Notes: generated from the sequence alone by a model not told the origin. A stretch of DNA of 64,000 bases from Campylobacter concisus (GCF_003049735.1 NZ_PIRM01000001.1:744001-808000); one strand, 5' to 3'. Counted from the stretch's first letter, positions 48,429 to 58,796 are shown. A program made the numbers and translations.

Positions 48429-49043
48429 ATGCAAGGCTATATCCTGCGCGTGCAAAAGGTCAGAGACGAGGACCTTTTAGTCTTTGTGCTAACGCCAAAT
48501 TTGCTCGTAAAGTCGTATAGATTTTTTGGCGCACGCCACTCAAATATCATGACTGGCTATAAGATCGACTTTGAGCTAGAGCAAGAGGCGAAATTTCTAC
48601 CAAAGCTTAGAAGCATACTTCACCTTGGCTTTAAATGGCTGTTAGAGCGAGACAAGCTCATCATTTGGCAGCAGTTCATGCGCCTACTTTATGATCATCT
48701 AAAAGAGGTCGAGCAGCTCGATGAAATTTATTTTAATGAGCTTGATCGCTGCGCCAAACAGATGCAGCTACAAAATCCAAAACGCCTTATCATCGAAAGT
48801 TACGTCAAAATTTTAGAGTATGAAGGTAGGCTTCACAGCGAGCTTGAGTGTTTTATCTGCGATGAGGAGATAGAAAACGAGCTTTGCCTAACTCGTGGTT
48901 TTTTACCCTCTCACAAGCACTGCCTTGATAGGAGCGAATTTGACACTAGTAAGATCAAAAATTTGTTTGATACAAAAAGCACGATCGAGCTAAATGACGA
49001 TGAGATAAACCGACTTTATAAAATTTTACTTGACGGACTTTAA
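48429..49043 (+). CDS. recO: RecO-like DNA repair/recombination mediator
   Basis: The 204 residues match the short epsilonproteobacterial RecO relatives first identified in H. pylori (HP0951 type). The N-terminus (MQGYILRVQKVRDEDLLVFVLTPN) is the RecO OB fold, and C141, C144, C153 and C165 form a possible zinc finger as in canonical RecO. RecO loads RecA with RecR. It begins right after the dus stop codon and ends before a hairpin terminator. Orthology rests on the N-terminal and cysteine pattern. Confidence 0.8.
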   Translation: MQGYILRVQKVRDEDLLVFVLTPNLLVKSYRFFGARHSNIMTGYKIDFELEQEAKFLPKLRSILHLGFKWLLERDKLIIWQQFMRLLYDHLKEVEQLDEIYFNELDRCAKQMQLQNPKRLIIESYVKILEYEGRLHSELECFICDEEIENELCLTRGFLPSHKHCLDRSEFDTSKIKNLFDTKSTIELNDDEINRLYKILLDGL

Positions 49044-49053
49044 GTTATAGCTT

Positions 49054-49076
49054 GCTATTTTAAATAGCTATTTTTT
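49054..49076 (+). terminator. Terminator-like hairpin after the accD-recO unit
   Basis: GCTATTTTAAATAGC (49054-49068) forms a stem of 6 bp around a 3-nt loop, followed by TATTTTTT. It starts 11 nt after the recO-like stop. Confidence 0.6.
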
Positions 49077-49275
49077 AATATTTAAAGCACATGACTATTT
49101 TTTTAAGCTTAAATTTTCTAAGTTACAAAATTTTAACCAGTGGTTTTTGCACTAAATGCTTTTGTATTTGTTGTATATGACAGTTTTGATTTATGCACAA
49201 GTACAAGAATTTCATCTATTCATACATTTTGTATTTATTTTGACAAAAGCCAATTAAAATAGAAATATTTATAGA
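49077..49275. other. AT-rich gap between convergent units
   Basis: Part of the 270-nt gap between recO-like and ttcA-like genes. I see no ORF, RNA structure or repeat here beyond AT-rich background. Confidence 0.4.
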
Positions 49276-49305
49276 TTGCTTCTTGGGATTAGTCCCAAAA
49301 AGCAA
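49276..49305 (-). terminator. Hairpin at the end of the parA-ttcA superoperon
   Basis: TTGCTT-C-TTGGGA pairs with TCCCAA-A-AAGCAA around a 4-nt loop (one mismatch), 9 nt beyond the ttcA-like stop. A short T-rich stretch follows on the minus strand, so it is a likely but imperfect terminator. Confidence 0.6.
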
Positions 49306-49313
49306 GTAAAATT

Positions 49314-50072
49314 TTACTCTTCACTACTGCTATTGAGAGCAAAAAAAGTATCAGTATGGATATTTTCAAATGCTGCTTTTAGCGAAGTAAAAAGCTTTGG
49401 ATTTTCTTTTTCTAAAGTCGCTAAAAGCTGTTTGGTTTCATATCTAGCATGCGGCATCTTTACGTCAAATCTCATTGCAGGGCATGCTTCATCGCCAATG
49501 ACTCTTAATTCATTTTTGATAGCATTTTCGCGAAGCTGTCTCTCGCGAATGAAGATAAACGGTCTAATAACCGTGATTCCATTTTTTGCAGTATATTTTG
49601 GAGCAAGCGTCCTTAGTGCACCATTATATGTAAAGTTCATAAAAAAGCTCTCCGCTGCATCGTCTAAATGATGAGCAATCGCGAGTTTATTAAAACCATG
49701 CTTTAAGGCGTAAGTATAAAGATAACCTCTTCTCATACGAGAAAAGAAACTACAAAAACTAGAATTCTTACGGATTTTCTCTTTTGAAATTTCAAAAATT
49801 GAGCTATCTATTACTTCGTGCTCTATTCCGTGCTCATTGCAATGCTTTGTAAGATAAGCGTAGTCCTCACCCATGCCGTAGCTTAGTGTTACTGCTTTAA
49901 ACTCAAATTTTTCAGGTGTAACGTTTTGGATATGCTTTAGTACGTGAGCTAGTGCGAGGCTATCTTTACCACCGCTAAGACCAAGCAAGATCTTATCTCC
50001 GCCCTCTATCATCTTGTATCTGGCATTTGTCTGACCAACTTGCCTAAGAAGCCTTTTACTAAGCTCTATCAT
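49314..50072 (-). CDS. TtcA/TilS-type PP-loop protein with degenerate Fe-S cysteines
   Basis: An ATP-pyrophosphatase that resembles TtcA (tRNA 2-thiocytidine synthesis). The PP-loop SGGKDS is at residues 33-38, HHLDD near 132 and RMRRG near 112. TtcA normally has CxxC before RRG and a second CxxC later; here these read CSFF (C105, F108) and CPAM (C195, M198), so only one cysteine of each pair remains. The protein is 252 residues and overlaps mtnN by 4 nt. It may thiolate tRNA by a different mechanism or have another substrate. Confidence 0.82.
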   Translation of the reverse strand: MIELSKRLLRQVGQTNARYKMIEGGDKILLGLSGGKDSLALAHVLKHIQNVTPEKFEFKAVTLSYGMGEDYAYLTKHCNEHGIEHEVIDSSIFEISKEKIRKNSSFCSFFSRMRRGYLYTYALKHGFNKLAIAHHLDDAAESFFMNFTYNGALRTLAPKYTAKNGITVIRPFIFIRERQLRENAIKNELRVIGDEACPAMRFDVKMPHARYETKQLLATLEKENPKLFTSLKAAFENIHTDTFFALNSSSEE

Positions 50073-50752
50073 AAGCTTTCTACCATTTCAAGTATAAATT
50101 TTGCACTAACATTTGCTGAATCTTGCAAAAATTTATCAAAGTCAAACTCTGCTGCATCACCAGCTCCATCGCTGATAGCTCTTAGTATAAAAAATGGCAC
50201 ACCAAGTGTCTCGCAAACTAGTGCAACGCTAGCACCTTCCATCTCGGTAGCGCTCGCATTAAATATCTTTTTAATCCAAGCTTTCTTTTCATTATCGCAG
50301 ATAAACTGATCTCCAGTCGCAATAATACCAGCGCTTAAGCTCATATCTTTTTTATCAGCTATCTTTTTTGCCAGTTCATTTAGTCCTTCATCGCTTTTAA
50401 CAAATATACTTGTGCCTGGTACATAGCCATAAGGATGTCCAAAAGCCGTGATATCAAGATCATGTTGCACTAAGCTAGTAGCATAAAGCATATCGCCTAT
50501 TTTTAAACTCTCATCAAGTGAGCCAGCTACGCCAGTAAAGAGCAACTTTGAGGCCTTAAATTTTTCTATCATTAAAGTTGCCGTTATGGCTGCATTTACT
50601 TTGCCTATCTTTGAATAGGCAATGACTAGCTCTTTTCCCTTATAGTTTGCTAAGTAAAATTTATTATTTGCATATTGAACAGTTTTATATTCACCAACCA
50701 TTTCAAGGATCGGTGTTATCTCCTCTTGCATAGCTCCTAGTATCGCTATCAT
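50069..50752 (-). CDS. mtnN: MTA/SAH nucleosidase (also aminodeoxyfutalosine nucleosidase)
   Basis: MtnN removes adenine from methylthioadenosine and S-adenosylhomocysteine. The 227 residues show AILGAMQEEI at the start, the FTGVAGSLD strand, the catalytic MEGASVALVCE and RAISDGA motifs (Glu and Asp). In Campylobacter and Helicobacter the same enzyme also works in the futalosine route to menaquinone. It overlaps fabD and the ttcA-like gene by 4 nt each. Confidence 0.96.
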   Translation of the reverse strand: MIAILGAMQEEITPILEMVGEYKTVQYANNKFYLANYKGKELVIAYSKIGKVNAAITATLMIEKFKASKLLFTGVAGSLDESLKIGDMLYATSLVQHDLDITAFGHPYGYVPGTSIFVKSDEGLNELAKKIADKKDMSLSAGIIATGDQFICDNEKKAWIKKIFNASATEMEGASVALVCETLGVPFFILRAISDGAGDAAEFDFDKFLQDSANVSAKFILEMVESL

Positions 50753-51678
50753 CTCTCCTCCAAAATTTTCACAACTTCTTCAAGACTTGCCATATCAGTA
50801 ATACTATAAGTTGGCTTTTCAGTAATTTTTTTATTGATGCCCTTTAACGTCGCAGCACCAAGCTCGATAAAACAATCAACATTATTTTCATAGTTTTTAA
50901 TGCTTTGTTTATAGCAAACTGGTTTTATTAGCTGCTCTTTTAGTAGGACTAGTGCTTCACTTTTATCAGTATAAATTTTAGCATTTACATTTGAGACAAC
51001 TGGAGAAAATTTGGCAGCCAAAGTACTCTCAAGCTCGCTTGCTAGTCTAACACTAGCTGGTTCAAGTATCGGACAATGGCTTGCTACTGACATATTTAAA
51101 AGCATTGCTCTTTTTGCACCAGCTTCTTTAAATTTTGCTTCATAGCTAGCAAGATCAGCTCTTACACCAGCGACAACGATTTGTCCATCGCAGTTGTAGT
51201 TTGCAGCATAAATTTGTAAACCTTCTTCTCTTGCTTTTTTACAAATTTCTTCAACCACTTCATCACTAAGTCCAAGAACTACCATCATGCCGGCATCTTT
51301 ACCAACACAAGCTTCTTGCATAAATTTACCACGTAAATTTACAAGCCTAATCGCATCAATAAAATTAAATGCTCCACTAACTGCAAGAGCAGTAAATTCT
51401 CCAAGTGAGTGCCCAAGACTAAATTCTGGTTTTTCTTTAATAAAATTTGAAAAAGCCAAATAAGTCATTAGCGAGTTTAAAACGATAGCTGGCTGAGTGA
51501 ATTCTGTTTTATCTAACTTATCGTTTTGTGTAAATAAAAGCTCTTTGTAATCAATGCCAGTGTCATTACAAGCATCATTTAAAAGTAACTTAGCAGTAGA
51601 AAAATTTTCGTAAAAGTCTTTTCCCATACCAATACTTTGCGAGCCTTGGCCCGCAAAAACAAAAGCAAATTTTTTCAT
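50749..51678 (-). CDS. fabD: Malonyl-CoA:ACP transacylase
   Basis: FabD moves malonyl groups from CoA to acyl carrier protein for fatty acid synthesis. The 309 residues have the start AFVFAGQGSQSIGMGKD, the nucleophile GHSLGE (S91), and the SVASHCPIL histidine near residue 200. It starts 9 nt after slyD and overlaps mtnN by 4 nt, so it is within the Tol-Pal/ATP synthase series. Confidence 0.96.
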   Translation of the reverse strand: MKKFAFVFAGQGSQSIGMGKDFYENFSTAKLLLNDACNDTGIDYKELLFTQNDKLDKTEFTQPAIVLNSLMTYLAFSNFIKEKPEFSLGHSLGEFTALAVSGAFNFIDAIRLVNLRGKFMQEACVGKDAGMMVVLGLSDEVVEEICKKAREEGLQIYAANYNCDGQIVVAGVRADLASYEAKFKEAGAKRAMLLNMSVASHCPILEPASVRLASELESTLAAKFSPVVSNVNAKIYTDKSEALVLLKEQLIKPVCYKQSIKNYENNVDCFIELGAATLKGINKKITEKPTYSITDMASLEEVVKILEER

Positions 51679-51687
51679 TTTAGCTTC

Positions 51688-52272
51688 TTAGTGATGGTGA
51701 TGTCCGTGTCCACCGCAACCGCAACCACCATCCTCGTGTCCGTGTCCATGACCACCGCAGCACTCATGTTCATGCTCATGATCGTGACCACCGCAACCGC
51801 AAGTATGAGCCCCAGCTACCATGCCTGTTGCTTTTTCATCTTCTGTCGCATCTCTAACTTCTAAAACTTCAACATTAAATAGCAAATCTTTACCAGCATA
51901 CGGGTGATTAAAATCAACTGTTACTTCGTCATCTTTGATCTCTTTAACAATAACACGAACGCTTGAGCCATCCTCATTTTGACCAAAAAGTTCCATTCCT
52001 TCATGTAAATCTATACCAGCAAATTGCTCTTTTGGTAACGACTGAATGGCTTCGTTATTATATTCACCACAACCCTCTGCTGCCTTTACGCTTATAGTTG
52101 CTCTTTCGCCTGATTTTAATTTGCTTACTTCTTCTTCAAGCTTTTCTATAATATGGCCATGCCCTGTTATAAACGAAATTTGACCACCTTCTTGCATGTT
52201 TGACTCTAAAATTTCACCAGTATTAGCATCTTTTAGTTCGTAAAACATAGTTATAACTTGATCTTTACTCAC
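51688..52272 (-). CDS. slyD: FKBP-type isomerase SlyD with His/Cys-rich tail
   Basis: SlyD is a peptidyl-prolyl isomerase and metal chaperone. The 194 residues include the FKBP domain with an IF insert (YELKDANTGEILESN..., ITGHGHIIEKLEEEVSKLKSGE) and a C-terminal tail of about 45 residues full of His, Cys and Gly (from CGCGGHDHEHEHECC to a final HGHHHH). In other bacteria this tail binds nickel for hydrogenase and urease maturation. A TATAAT box sits 39 nt upstream, so it may also have its own transcript. Confidence 0.95.
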   Translation of the reverse strand: MSKDQVITMFYELKDANTGEILESNMQEGGQISFITGHGHIIEKLEEEVSKLKSGERATISVKAAEGCGEYNNEAIQSLPKEQFAGIDLHEGMELFGQNEDGSSVRVIVKEIKDDEVTVDFNHPYAGKDLLFNVEVLEVRDATEDEKATGMVAGAHTCGCGGHDHEHEHECCGGHGHGHEDGGCGCGGHGHHHH

Positions 52273-52304
52273 AATAATCTCCTTAGATTTGGTTTTTTGA
52301 TTAA

Positions 52305-52321
52305 TGTGGGATTATATCTAA
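52305..52321 (-). promoter_or_regulatory. Promoter core of slyD, identical to that of accD
   Basis: TTAGATATAATCCCACA on the minus strand with TATAAT at 52311-52316, 39 nt upstream of the slyD ATG. It matches the accD promoter region (44719-44735) over 17 nt. Confidence 0.65.
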
Positions 52322-52334
52322 AAAAGATTAAAAT

Positions 52335-53177
52335 TTAGTTTCTATTGGGAGAGGCTTTGGCTTCTTTACTATCTGGATAACCGACTTTTAAAGCCTTATA
52401 AAATCTATTTGCACTTTGCGTGTCACCTATCTTATCAAAGCTTATAGCTGTGTGATATAGAAGTTTTGGTGTATAGTCAGCCTTGTCTTCGTTCTGTATG
52501 CTTTTTTTATAGTATTGTATAGCTGTACTGTATGATTTTTGACTGTAAGCAACTTCACCTAAATAATAATTTGTTGCACCAGTTTTATAGCCTTTTTTAT
52601 TTAAATATTCAAAATATTCAGCTGCTTCTGTGCTATTGCCAGAATTTAGAAGTTTAATGCCATCAGCCAAAATATCTTTATCGCTTTTTCCACTAAAATT
52701 TGAAGTTGGCTTACTTTGTTGTTTTGGATTTGCATTTTGCTTTGGTTGAGCAGCATTTTTATCCATTATTGCACCTAATTTATTTAAGGCAGCAGTAATA
52801 TTTTTGTAGTTTTTGTCTTGTATATCTCTAGTTTCATCAACATAAGCCTTCAATGATGTCAAACTTACACCAGAATCACTTATGCCACCATTTACCTTCG
52901 TCTCTATATCATTTATTCTTTGCTCAAGCTTATTCATTCTAGCACTCATGCTCTCAATCAAGCTTTGCAAACCTTGAAGTTGTTCTAAAACATTATTCAT
53001 ATTCTCTTCAATATTTTGAACGCTTCGCTTATTATTTAAGGTAACTTTTTCATTATCAGTTAGACCATATGGATTCGCACTATCCATATTGCCTGCATCA
53101 AAAGCTGAAATCTCTTGGCCAGAGGTAATGGAGATAGTGGCTCCAATCAGAGCCACTACAATTATTTTTTTATTCAT
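52335..53177 (-). CDS. cpoB: CpoB/YbgF-like periplasmic TPR protein
   Basis: CpoB coordinates Tol-Pal with cell-wall synthesis at the septum. The 280 residues have a short signal peptide (MNKKIIVVALIGATISITSGQE), a coiled coil (about 55-100), a low-complexity linker with Gln, Asn and Lys, and C-terminal TPR repeats (about 165-275, DILADGIKLLNSGNSTEAAEYFEYL). It lies 17 nt after pal. In C. jejuni the same gene follows pal. Confidence 0.88.
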   Translation of the reverse strand: MNKKIIVVALIGATISITSGQEISAFDAGNMDSANPYGLTDNEKVTLNNKRSVQNIEENMNNVLEQLQGLQSLIESMSARMNKLEQRINDIETKVNGGISDSGVSLTSLKAYVDETRDIQDKNYKNITAALNKLGAIMDKNAAQPKQNANPKQQSKPTSNFSGKSDKDILADGIKLLNSGNSTEAAEYFEYLNKKGYKTGATNYYLGEVAYSQKSYSTAIQYYKKSIQNEDKADYTPKLLYHTAISFDKIGDTQSANRFYKALKVGYPDSKEAKASPNRN

Positions 53178-53194
53178 TATTATTTAATTATAAA

Positions 53195-53701
53195 TTATGG
53201 AAGTACTTTGAAATCTGCACGTCTATTTTGAGCATCGCAAGCTTTTGTTTTGTCTGTACAAACTGGATTGCTTTCTCCAAAACTAACTACAGCGATTCTA
53301 TCAGCACTAACGCCATTTCTTACAAGAGCATCTTTAGCGCTTTTAGCGCGTTTTAAACCAAGAGCATAGTTATACTCATCTGTACCCCACTCATCGCAGT
53401 TACCTTCTACTTTTATAGAAAGAGCTTGAGCGTCAGCTTGGTTGAATACTGATGCATTTGAGCTAACAACGCCTTGTTGATCAGCTTTGATATTAAATTT
53501 ATCAAAGTCAAAATATACACTTTTAACTTGACTCTCGATGTTAGCAATAAGAGCTGCTAATCTATCAGCATCGCTCATGCTACCTGAATTATCTGCAGAT
53601 TGATTTGAATTTGAATTCATATCAACTTCAGGGTTTTTTGAGCTACAACCGCTCAACAATAAAGTTGCAACTGCAACACTTGCTAGAACTACTTTTTTCA
53701 T
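53195..53701 (-). CDS. pal: Peptidoglycan-associated lipoprotein Pal (Omp18)
   Basis: Pal anchors the outer membrane to peptidoglycan with TolB. The 168 residues begin with a lipoprotein signal ending LLLSGC (lipid-bearing C19). The C-terminal OmpA-like domain shows VEGNCDEWGTDEYNYALGLKRAKSAKDAL, a standard peptidoglycan-binding motif. A TGATATAAT box sits about 30 nt upstream of the ATG. Confidence 0.96.
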   Translation of the reverse strand: MKKVVLASVAVATLLLSGCSSKNPEVDMNSNSNQSADNSGSMSDADRLAALIANIESQVKSVYFDFDKFNIKADQQGVVSSNASVFNQADAQALSIKVEGNCDEWGTDEYNYALGLKRAKSAKDALVRNGVSADRIAVVSFGESNPVCTDKTKACDAQNRRADFKVLP

Positions 53702-53730
53702 TCCTTATCCTTTTTTAGAAATTTGGTCGA

Positions 53731-53736
53731 ATTATA
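53731..53736 (-). promoter_or_regulatory. Putative -10 box for pal
   Basis: TGATATAAT on the minus strand, 30 nt upstream of pal, preceded by an AT-rich stretch. It gives a possible internal promoter in the tol-pal region. Confidence 0.55.
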
Positions 53737-53765
53737 TCACAAAAATTTTAAATTTTATCAGAATA

Positions 53766-55022
53766 TTACCAATCTATAGATTGAATTTTTCCTACTTTTA
53801 AAGGAAACTGAAAACTTCTGTTTTCATTTAGCCTAACAACCCCTAATGAACTTTGACCGCCAAGCTCTTTTATGAAGACGACACTTTGCCCATCGCTTGA
53901 GAATCTTGGATAGTTATTTTTGCCATTTGCTGTAAGCTGTCGTATAAAATCCGTTTGAGTTGAAATTAGATATATATTAAAACTACCGCTTGCTTCTCTA
54001 CTTGAATAAACAACATAATTTTCAAATGTGCTTACAGAGTTATTATTCTTACCATGAAATACCATTTGTTCAACGCTTCCGCCAGAAATCACAGGAGTTG
54101 CAAAAACGTTAGGATAACCAAGCCTATCTGATACAAAAACTATCTTGCTGTCATTATCAACAAAATTTCCATTTACATCTATACCTGGATAATTGGTAAT
54201 CTGCGTCAAATTTTTACTATTTGTATTATAGATAAAAATATCTGGTTGATCTTTTGGTGCCATGGTTAATAGAATTTTACTTCCATCTTTACTAACATCT
54301 GAGGCTATAAGCATGCCAATGCTATCAATTATCTTTGTTTTTGTACCAGAATTTAGATCATATCTAAATAAAGTTGGCTTATTATTCACATAAGATGTAT
54401 AGTAAAATTTACTTTGATCAGCTCCAGCCCATTTAGGAAAAATATTTAGTCCGCCACTTACTATGGTCTTTTGATATGTAAGTGTATAATCTGCAACTAT
54501 AATAGAGCTTTGGCGAGCTGAAGTATATTTTGAAAGAATAATAAATTTTTCCATCCAGCCAACTGGTGGTAAATTTAGCTCGTTTGTTAGCTCAACTATA
54601 CTTTGATGTGCCAAAAATGGATATTTCGCACCATCTGGCATATTATAAACTCTCTCATACCTTGTAGTTGCAGTTTTAGCATTGATGAGTTTTACTCTTA
54701 AAGTAAGAGGTGAGCCCATAGAACCTTCAAGAGCATATCTAAAGATAAGCTCAACACCTTTGTCGCTCATTGTATTTGTAGCTGCTGTTCCATCATAGGT
54801 TGAAGGCACGTGATCTTCGATAACCTCAAAGTCTGAGCTAACTTTCAAGTCACCTAGCATGATCTTAAAGAATTTATCTTTAAAACCCGCATCGCTAACA
54901 GCAGTTGTTGCATCTTGCAAAGCTATCTTTGGCAAAGCAACACCTTGGTTTACAACAGATATGGTCGCATCAGCAGCATAAAGCCCTAGAGCAACGCATA
55001 AAAAAAGAAAAATTTTCTTCAT
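53766..55022 (-). CDS. tolB: Tol-Pal translocation protein TolB
   Basis: TolB is a periplasmic protein that links TolA with Pal. The 418 residues have a signal peptide (MKKIFLFLCVALGLYAADA), an N-terminal TolB domain (about 20-160), and a six-bladed WD-like propeller marked by repeats such as SKDGSKILLT, NFVDNDSKIVFVSDRLGYPN, and YPRFSSDGQSVVFI. It lies between tolA and pal on the minus strand. Confidence 0.95.
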   Translation of the reverse strand: MKKIFLFLCVALGLYAADATISVVNQGVALPKIALQDATTAVSDAGFKDKFFKIMLGDLKVSSDFEVIEDHVPSTYDGTAATNTMSDKGVELIFRYALEGSMGSPLTLRVKLINAKTATTRYERVYNMPDGAKYPFLAHQSIVELTNELNLPPVGWMEKFIILSKYTSARQSSIIVADYTLTYQKTIVSGGLNIFPKWAGADQSKFYYTSYVNNKPTLFRYDLNSGTKTKIIDSIGMLIASDVSKDGSKILLTMAPKDQPDIFIYNTNSKNLTQITNYPGIDVNGNFVDNDSKIVFVSDRLGYPNVFATPVISGGSVEQMVFHGKNNNSVSTFENYVVYSSREASGSFNIYLISTQTDFIRQLTANGKNNYPRFSSDGQSVVFIKELGGQSSLGVVRLNENRSFQFPLKVGKIQSIDW

Positions 55023-55046
55023 CTCTACTCCATAATTTTATAAATT

Positions 55047-55994
55047 TTAGTTTATTTTATCTTCTAAATTTAAATTAAAAGTAGTGCTTTTATCTGGATT
55101 GAATGGAAATTTCTCCGTTGTAAGTTTTTCTAAGCACTCTCTTACTTTTGCATTAAATTCTTCATTATATGATAGCTCTAAAATTTCATAGCTAAAATTT
55201 CCGCTCTGATCTATCATAACTTTAACTTTAGCCAAATTTGCAGAATCGGCCTTATAGCTTTGCCATCTTCTTTGAATTTGTTTTGTTATCGCCCCCATTA
55301 GTGGATCGTAAGTACCAGTAGATTGTGATTTTGGAGCAGTTGGATTTTGATCTATCTTTAGGCTCTTGATGATGTCGCTAGCCTCTTTTGCAGCTTTTGA
55401 GCTAGAAGCCTCGCTTTTTTTGCGGCTTTGTACTTTATTCTCAGCCTTTTTTATACCATCATCTTTTTTAAGTTTCGTAGGATCTATGTCACTAAAGAGA
55501 TCTTTTATATTTGGCTCTTTTGGTTTTGGCTTTTCAACTGGCTTTGGTGTAGGTTTAGGCTCAGGTTTTGGCTCTAGCTTAACATCTTCTTTAGGCTCTT
55601 CACTTGGTTTTAAAATTTCTGGTTTTGGTTCTGGTTTTTTAGGCTCAGGTTTTGGTTCCTCTTTTGGAGGAGTTGGTAAGCTTGGCGTAGGTAATGGTTC
55701 ATCTGGTACAACAGGCTTATTTGTAGTCTCTTGTTTATCTTCTTCAGATTCCTTTTTAGGTTCAGGCTTTGTCTCTTTAACTACTTCATCTGCTTGTTTT
55801 GGGGCTTTAATGGTTTGATCAACCTCTCTATCAACCATAACCACATCCATAATAGCATCTTTATCATCGGTATATTTCTTAGGAGGTTCTACAAAAAATG
55901 TAAGCTTTATAAATAAAATAAGTATAATTGTAACGTAAATACAAAACGCTACAAGAAACGAACTAAGCGTTGGAAATTTAACTTTATTTGACAT
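55047..55994 (-). CDS. tolA: TolA/TonB-type energy transducer
   Basis: An inner-membrane protein that would transmit TolQR force to the outer membrane. The 315 residues have one N-terminal membrane segment (about 10-32), a Pro/Glu/Lys-rich spacer (PEPKP-type repeats, about 70-165), and a small C-terminal TolA_C/TonB_C-like domain (GAITKQIQRRWQSYKADSANLAKVKVMIDQSG...). The context (tolQ-tolR-tolA-tolB-pal) supports TolA. The spacer's PEPKP character resembles TonB, so cross-function is possible. Confidence 0.86.
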   Translation of the reverse strand: MSNKVKFPTLSSFLVAFCIYVTIILILFIKLTFFVEPPKKYTDDKDAIMDVVMVDREVDQTIKAPKQADEVVKETKPEPKKESEEDKQETTNKPVVPDEPLPTPSLPTPPKEEPKPEPKKPEPKPEILKPSEEPKEDVKLEPKPEPKPTPKPVEKPKPKEPNIKDLFSDIDPTKLKKDDGIKKAENKVQSRKKSEASSSKAAKEASDIIKSLKIDQNPTAPKSQSTGTYDPLMGAITKQIQRRWQSYKADSANLAKVKVMIDQSGNFSYEILELSYNEEFNAKVRECLEKLTTEKFPFNPDKSTTFNLNLEDKIN

Positions 55995-55995
55995 C

Positions 55996-56394
55996 TTAAC
56001 CGTTTGTCTCTAAAGCTACTTTATTAAAACCAGCACCTTTCAAAGTCTTTAATACAAACATAACATCATCGTATTTTAAATTTTTATCAGCTTTTATATA
56101 GATAGGCGAGGTTTTATCGTATTTTGTACTCATTAATGCGATATTGTCAGGAAACTCAGCAAGGCTCATAGTACTTTGATCAACTCTAACTTGCCCTTGC
56201 GAATTTATAGATACTATAAGGTCTTTTTGCTTAGATGTTGAAGTTTTTGCCTTTGAACCATCCGGAAGAGTAATATCCTCTTGATATGTTATGGTTGGCA
56301 TAGTAACCATTAAAATAGCTAGTAAGACAAGCATAATATCAACAAGAGGAGTTATATTTAGCTCTGGTGTTTCATCGGTAAATTTAGCAGCCAT
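55996..56394 (-). CDS. tolR: TolR/ExbD family protein
   Basis: A proton channel subunit with TolQ. The 132 residues have one membrane segment near residues 15-35 with the conserved aspartate (VDIMLVLLAILMV) and a periplasmic domain ending KVALETNG. It starts immediately after tolQ (1 nt overlap-free spacing) and is 1 nt from tolA. The ExbD versus TolR choice follows the operon. Confidence 0.9.
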   Translation of the reverse strand: MAAKFTDETPELNITPLVDIMLVLLAILMVTMPTITYQEDITLPDGSKAKTSTSKQKDLIVSINSQGQVRVDQSTMSLAEFPDNIALMSTKYDKTSPIYIKADKNLKYDDVMFVLKTLKGAGFNKVALETNG

Positions 56395-56979
56395 TTATAG
56401 TATCTCATCATCTTTTTTAAGTGCTATCATTACATCAGCCTGACGCTCGATAACGCTCATTAATTCATAAGCTTTTCTTTTTATGAGTAAGTTAAATGTA
56501 TATGCTGGGATGGCAACAAAAATTCCGCAACCAGTTGCAACAAGTGCTTCTGAAATAGCTGGGGCGATAATACCAAGCGATGAACCTCCACCATTTCCAA
56601 GCTGTGAAAATGTCTCTAAAATAGAAACAACGGTTCCAAAAAGACCGATAAAAGGCGAAGTAGATGCTATTACACTTAGCCACGTTAGTCCACTTGTAGC
56701 ATTTTTCTCGGCTATACTTATACATACGTTTAGTTTTTCTCTTGAGATTCTTCCATTTGCACATTTTCTCAAAGACGAATCATTTGGAATATTTTTAGCA
56801 CCCATAAGCAGTGCTTCAAGTGCATTTTGCTCACGTTTTTGCCAAGCTCCAATACCAGCCATTCTTGAAAAAAGAATTGTGAAACTAACTATAAAATATA
56901 TTGACAGCCAAGTTAAAACAATAATTGTAATAAAACTACTTCTTTGAATGTAATTTAAAAATAAATCTATACCGCCCAC
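56395..56979 (-). CDS. tolQ: TolQ/ExbB family proton channel protein
   Basis: The 194 residues have three membrane helices, with the WLSVIASTSPFIGLFGTVVSI motif typical of TolQ/ExbB/MotA. It acts with TolR as a proton-driven motor. The start is GTG, immediately after the atpC TAA, with no intergenic base between them, so ribosomes terminating on atpC could restart directly. This ties the envelope motor to the ATP synthase operon. Confidence 0.92.
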   Translation of the reverse strand: MGGIDLFLNYIQRSSFITIIVLTWLSIYFIVSFTILFSRMAGIGAWQKREQNALEALLMGAKNIPNDSSLRKCANGRISREKLNVCISIAEKNATSGLTWLSVIASTSPFIGLFGTVVSILETFSQLGNGGGSSLGIIAPAISEALVATGCGIFVAIPAYTFNLLIKRKAYELMSVIERQADVMIALKKDDEIL

Positions 56980-57369
56980 TTATCTAGTTCTCACTACATT
57001 TTCCATTTTAGATATAGTTGCTGCAAAAGCATTTGTATCACTGCTCATGCTCTCTATCAAATTTCTAGCAGCTTCCAATGAATTTGCAAGCTCACTTTCA
57101 CTATCACCAGAGACGTAAACCGCACCGTCAGCAAGTATTACTACCTTACCTTCGTCAATCTTTGCATAGCCCCAGTTAATCGCAACAACATCATGTTTTT
57201 TATTTTTATGTTCTATATCTATAATACCTGCTTTTAAAAGAGATATTAATGAGGCATGGTTTGGTAAAACACCAAACTCACCCTCGCTACCTGGAAGCAC
57301 TACACTACTCACGTCATCATTAAATATCTGACCTTGAGGAGTTACGATCTCTAAATGTAATTTATCCAT
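56980..57369 (-). CDS. atpC: ATP synthase epsilon subunit
   Basis: The epsilon subunit of F1 couples rotation and can inhibit ATP hydrolysis. The 129 residues contain the beta-sandwich (LEIVTPQGQIFNDDVSSVVLPGSEGEFGVLPNH) and the C-terminal helix pair is shorter than in E. coli. It follows atpD by 18 nt and directly precedes tolQ. Confidence 0.95.
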   Translation of the reverse strand: MDKLHLEIVTPQGQIFNDDVSSVVLPGSEGEFGVLPNHASLISLLKAGIIDIEHKNKKHDVVAINWGYAKIDEGKVVILADGAVYVSGDSESELANSLEAARNLIESMSSDTNAFAATISKMENVVRTR

Positions 57370-57387
57370 TACGCTTCCTTTTTAAAT

Positions 57388-58785
<1,398 letters not shown>

Positions 58786-58796
58786 TCATACTCCTT

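Noticed and set aside
51690..51820. Short repeated CCACCGCAACCGCA-type units near the slyD end
   Set aside because: They encode the HGGCG/HGH tail of SlyD; the repeats follow from the protein and are not a mini-satellite or CRISPR.
55366..55818. Glycine-rich frame on the plus strand opposite tolA
   Set aside because: The antisense of the PEPKP-type spacer gives Gly/Phe runs automatically. TolA is the real gene.
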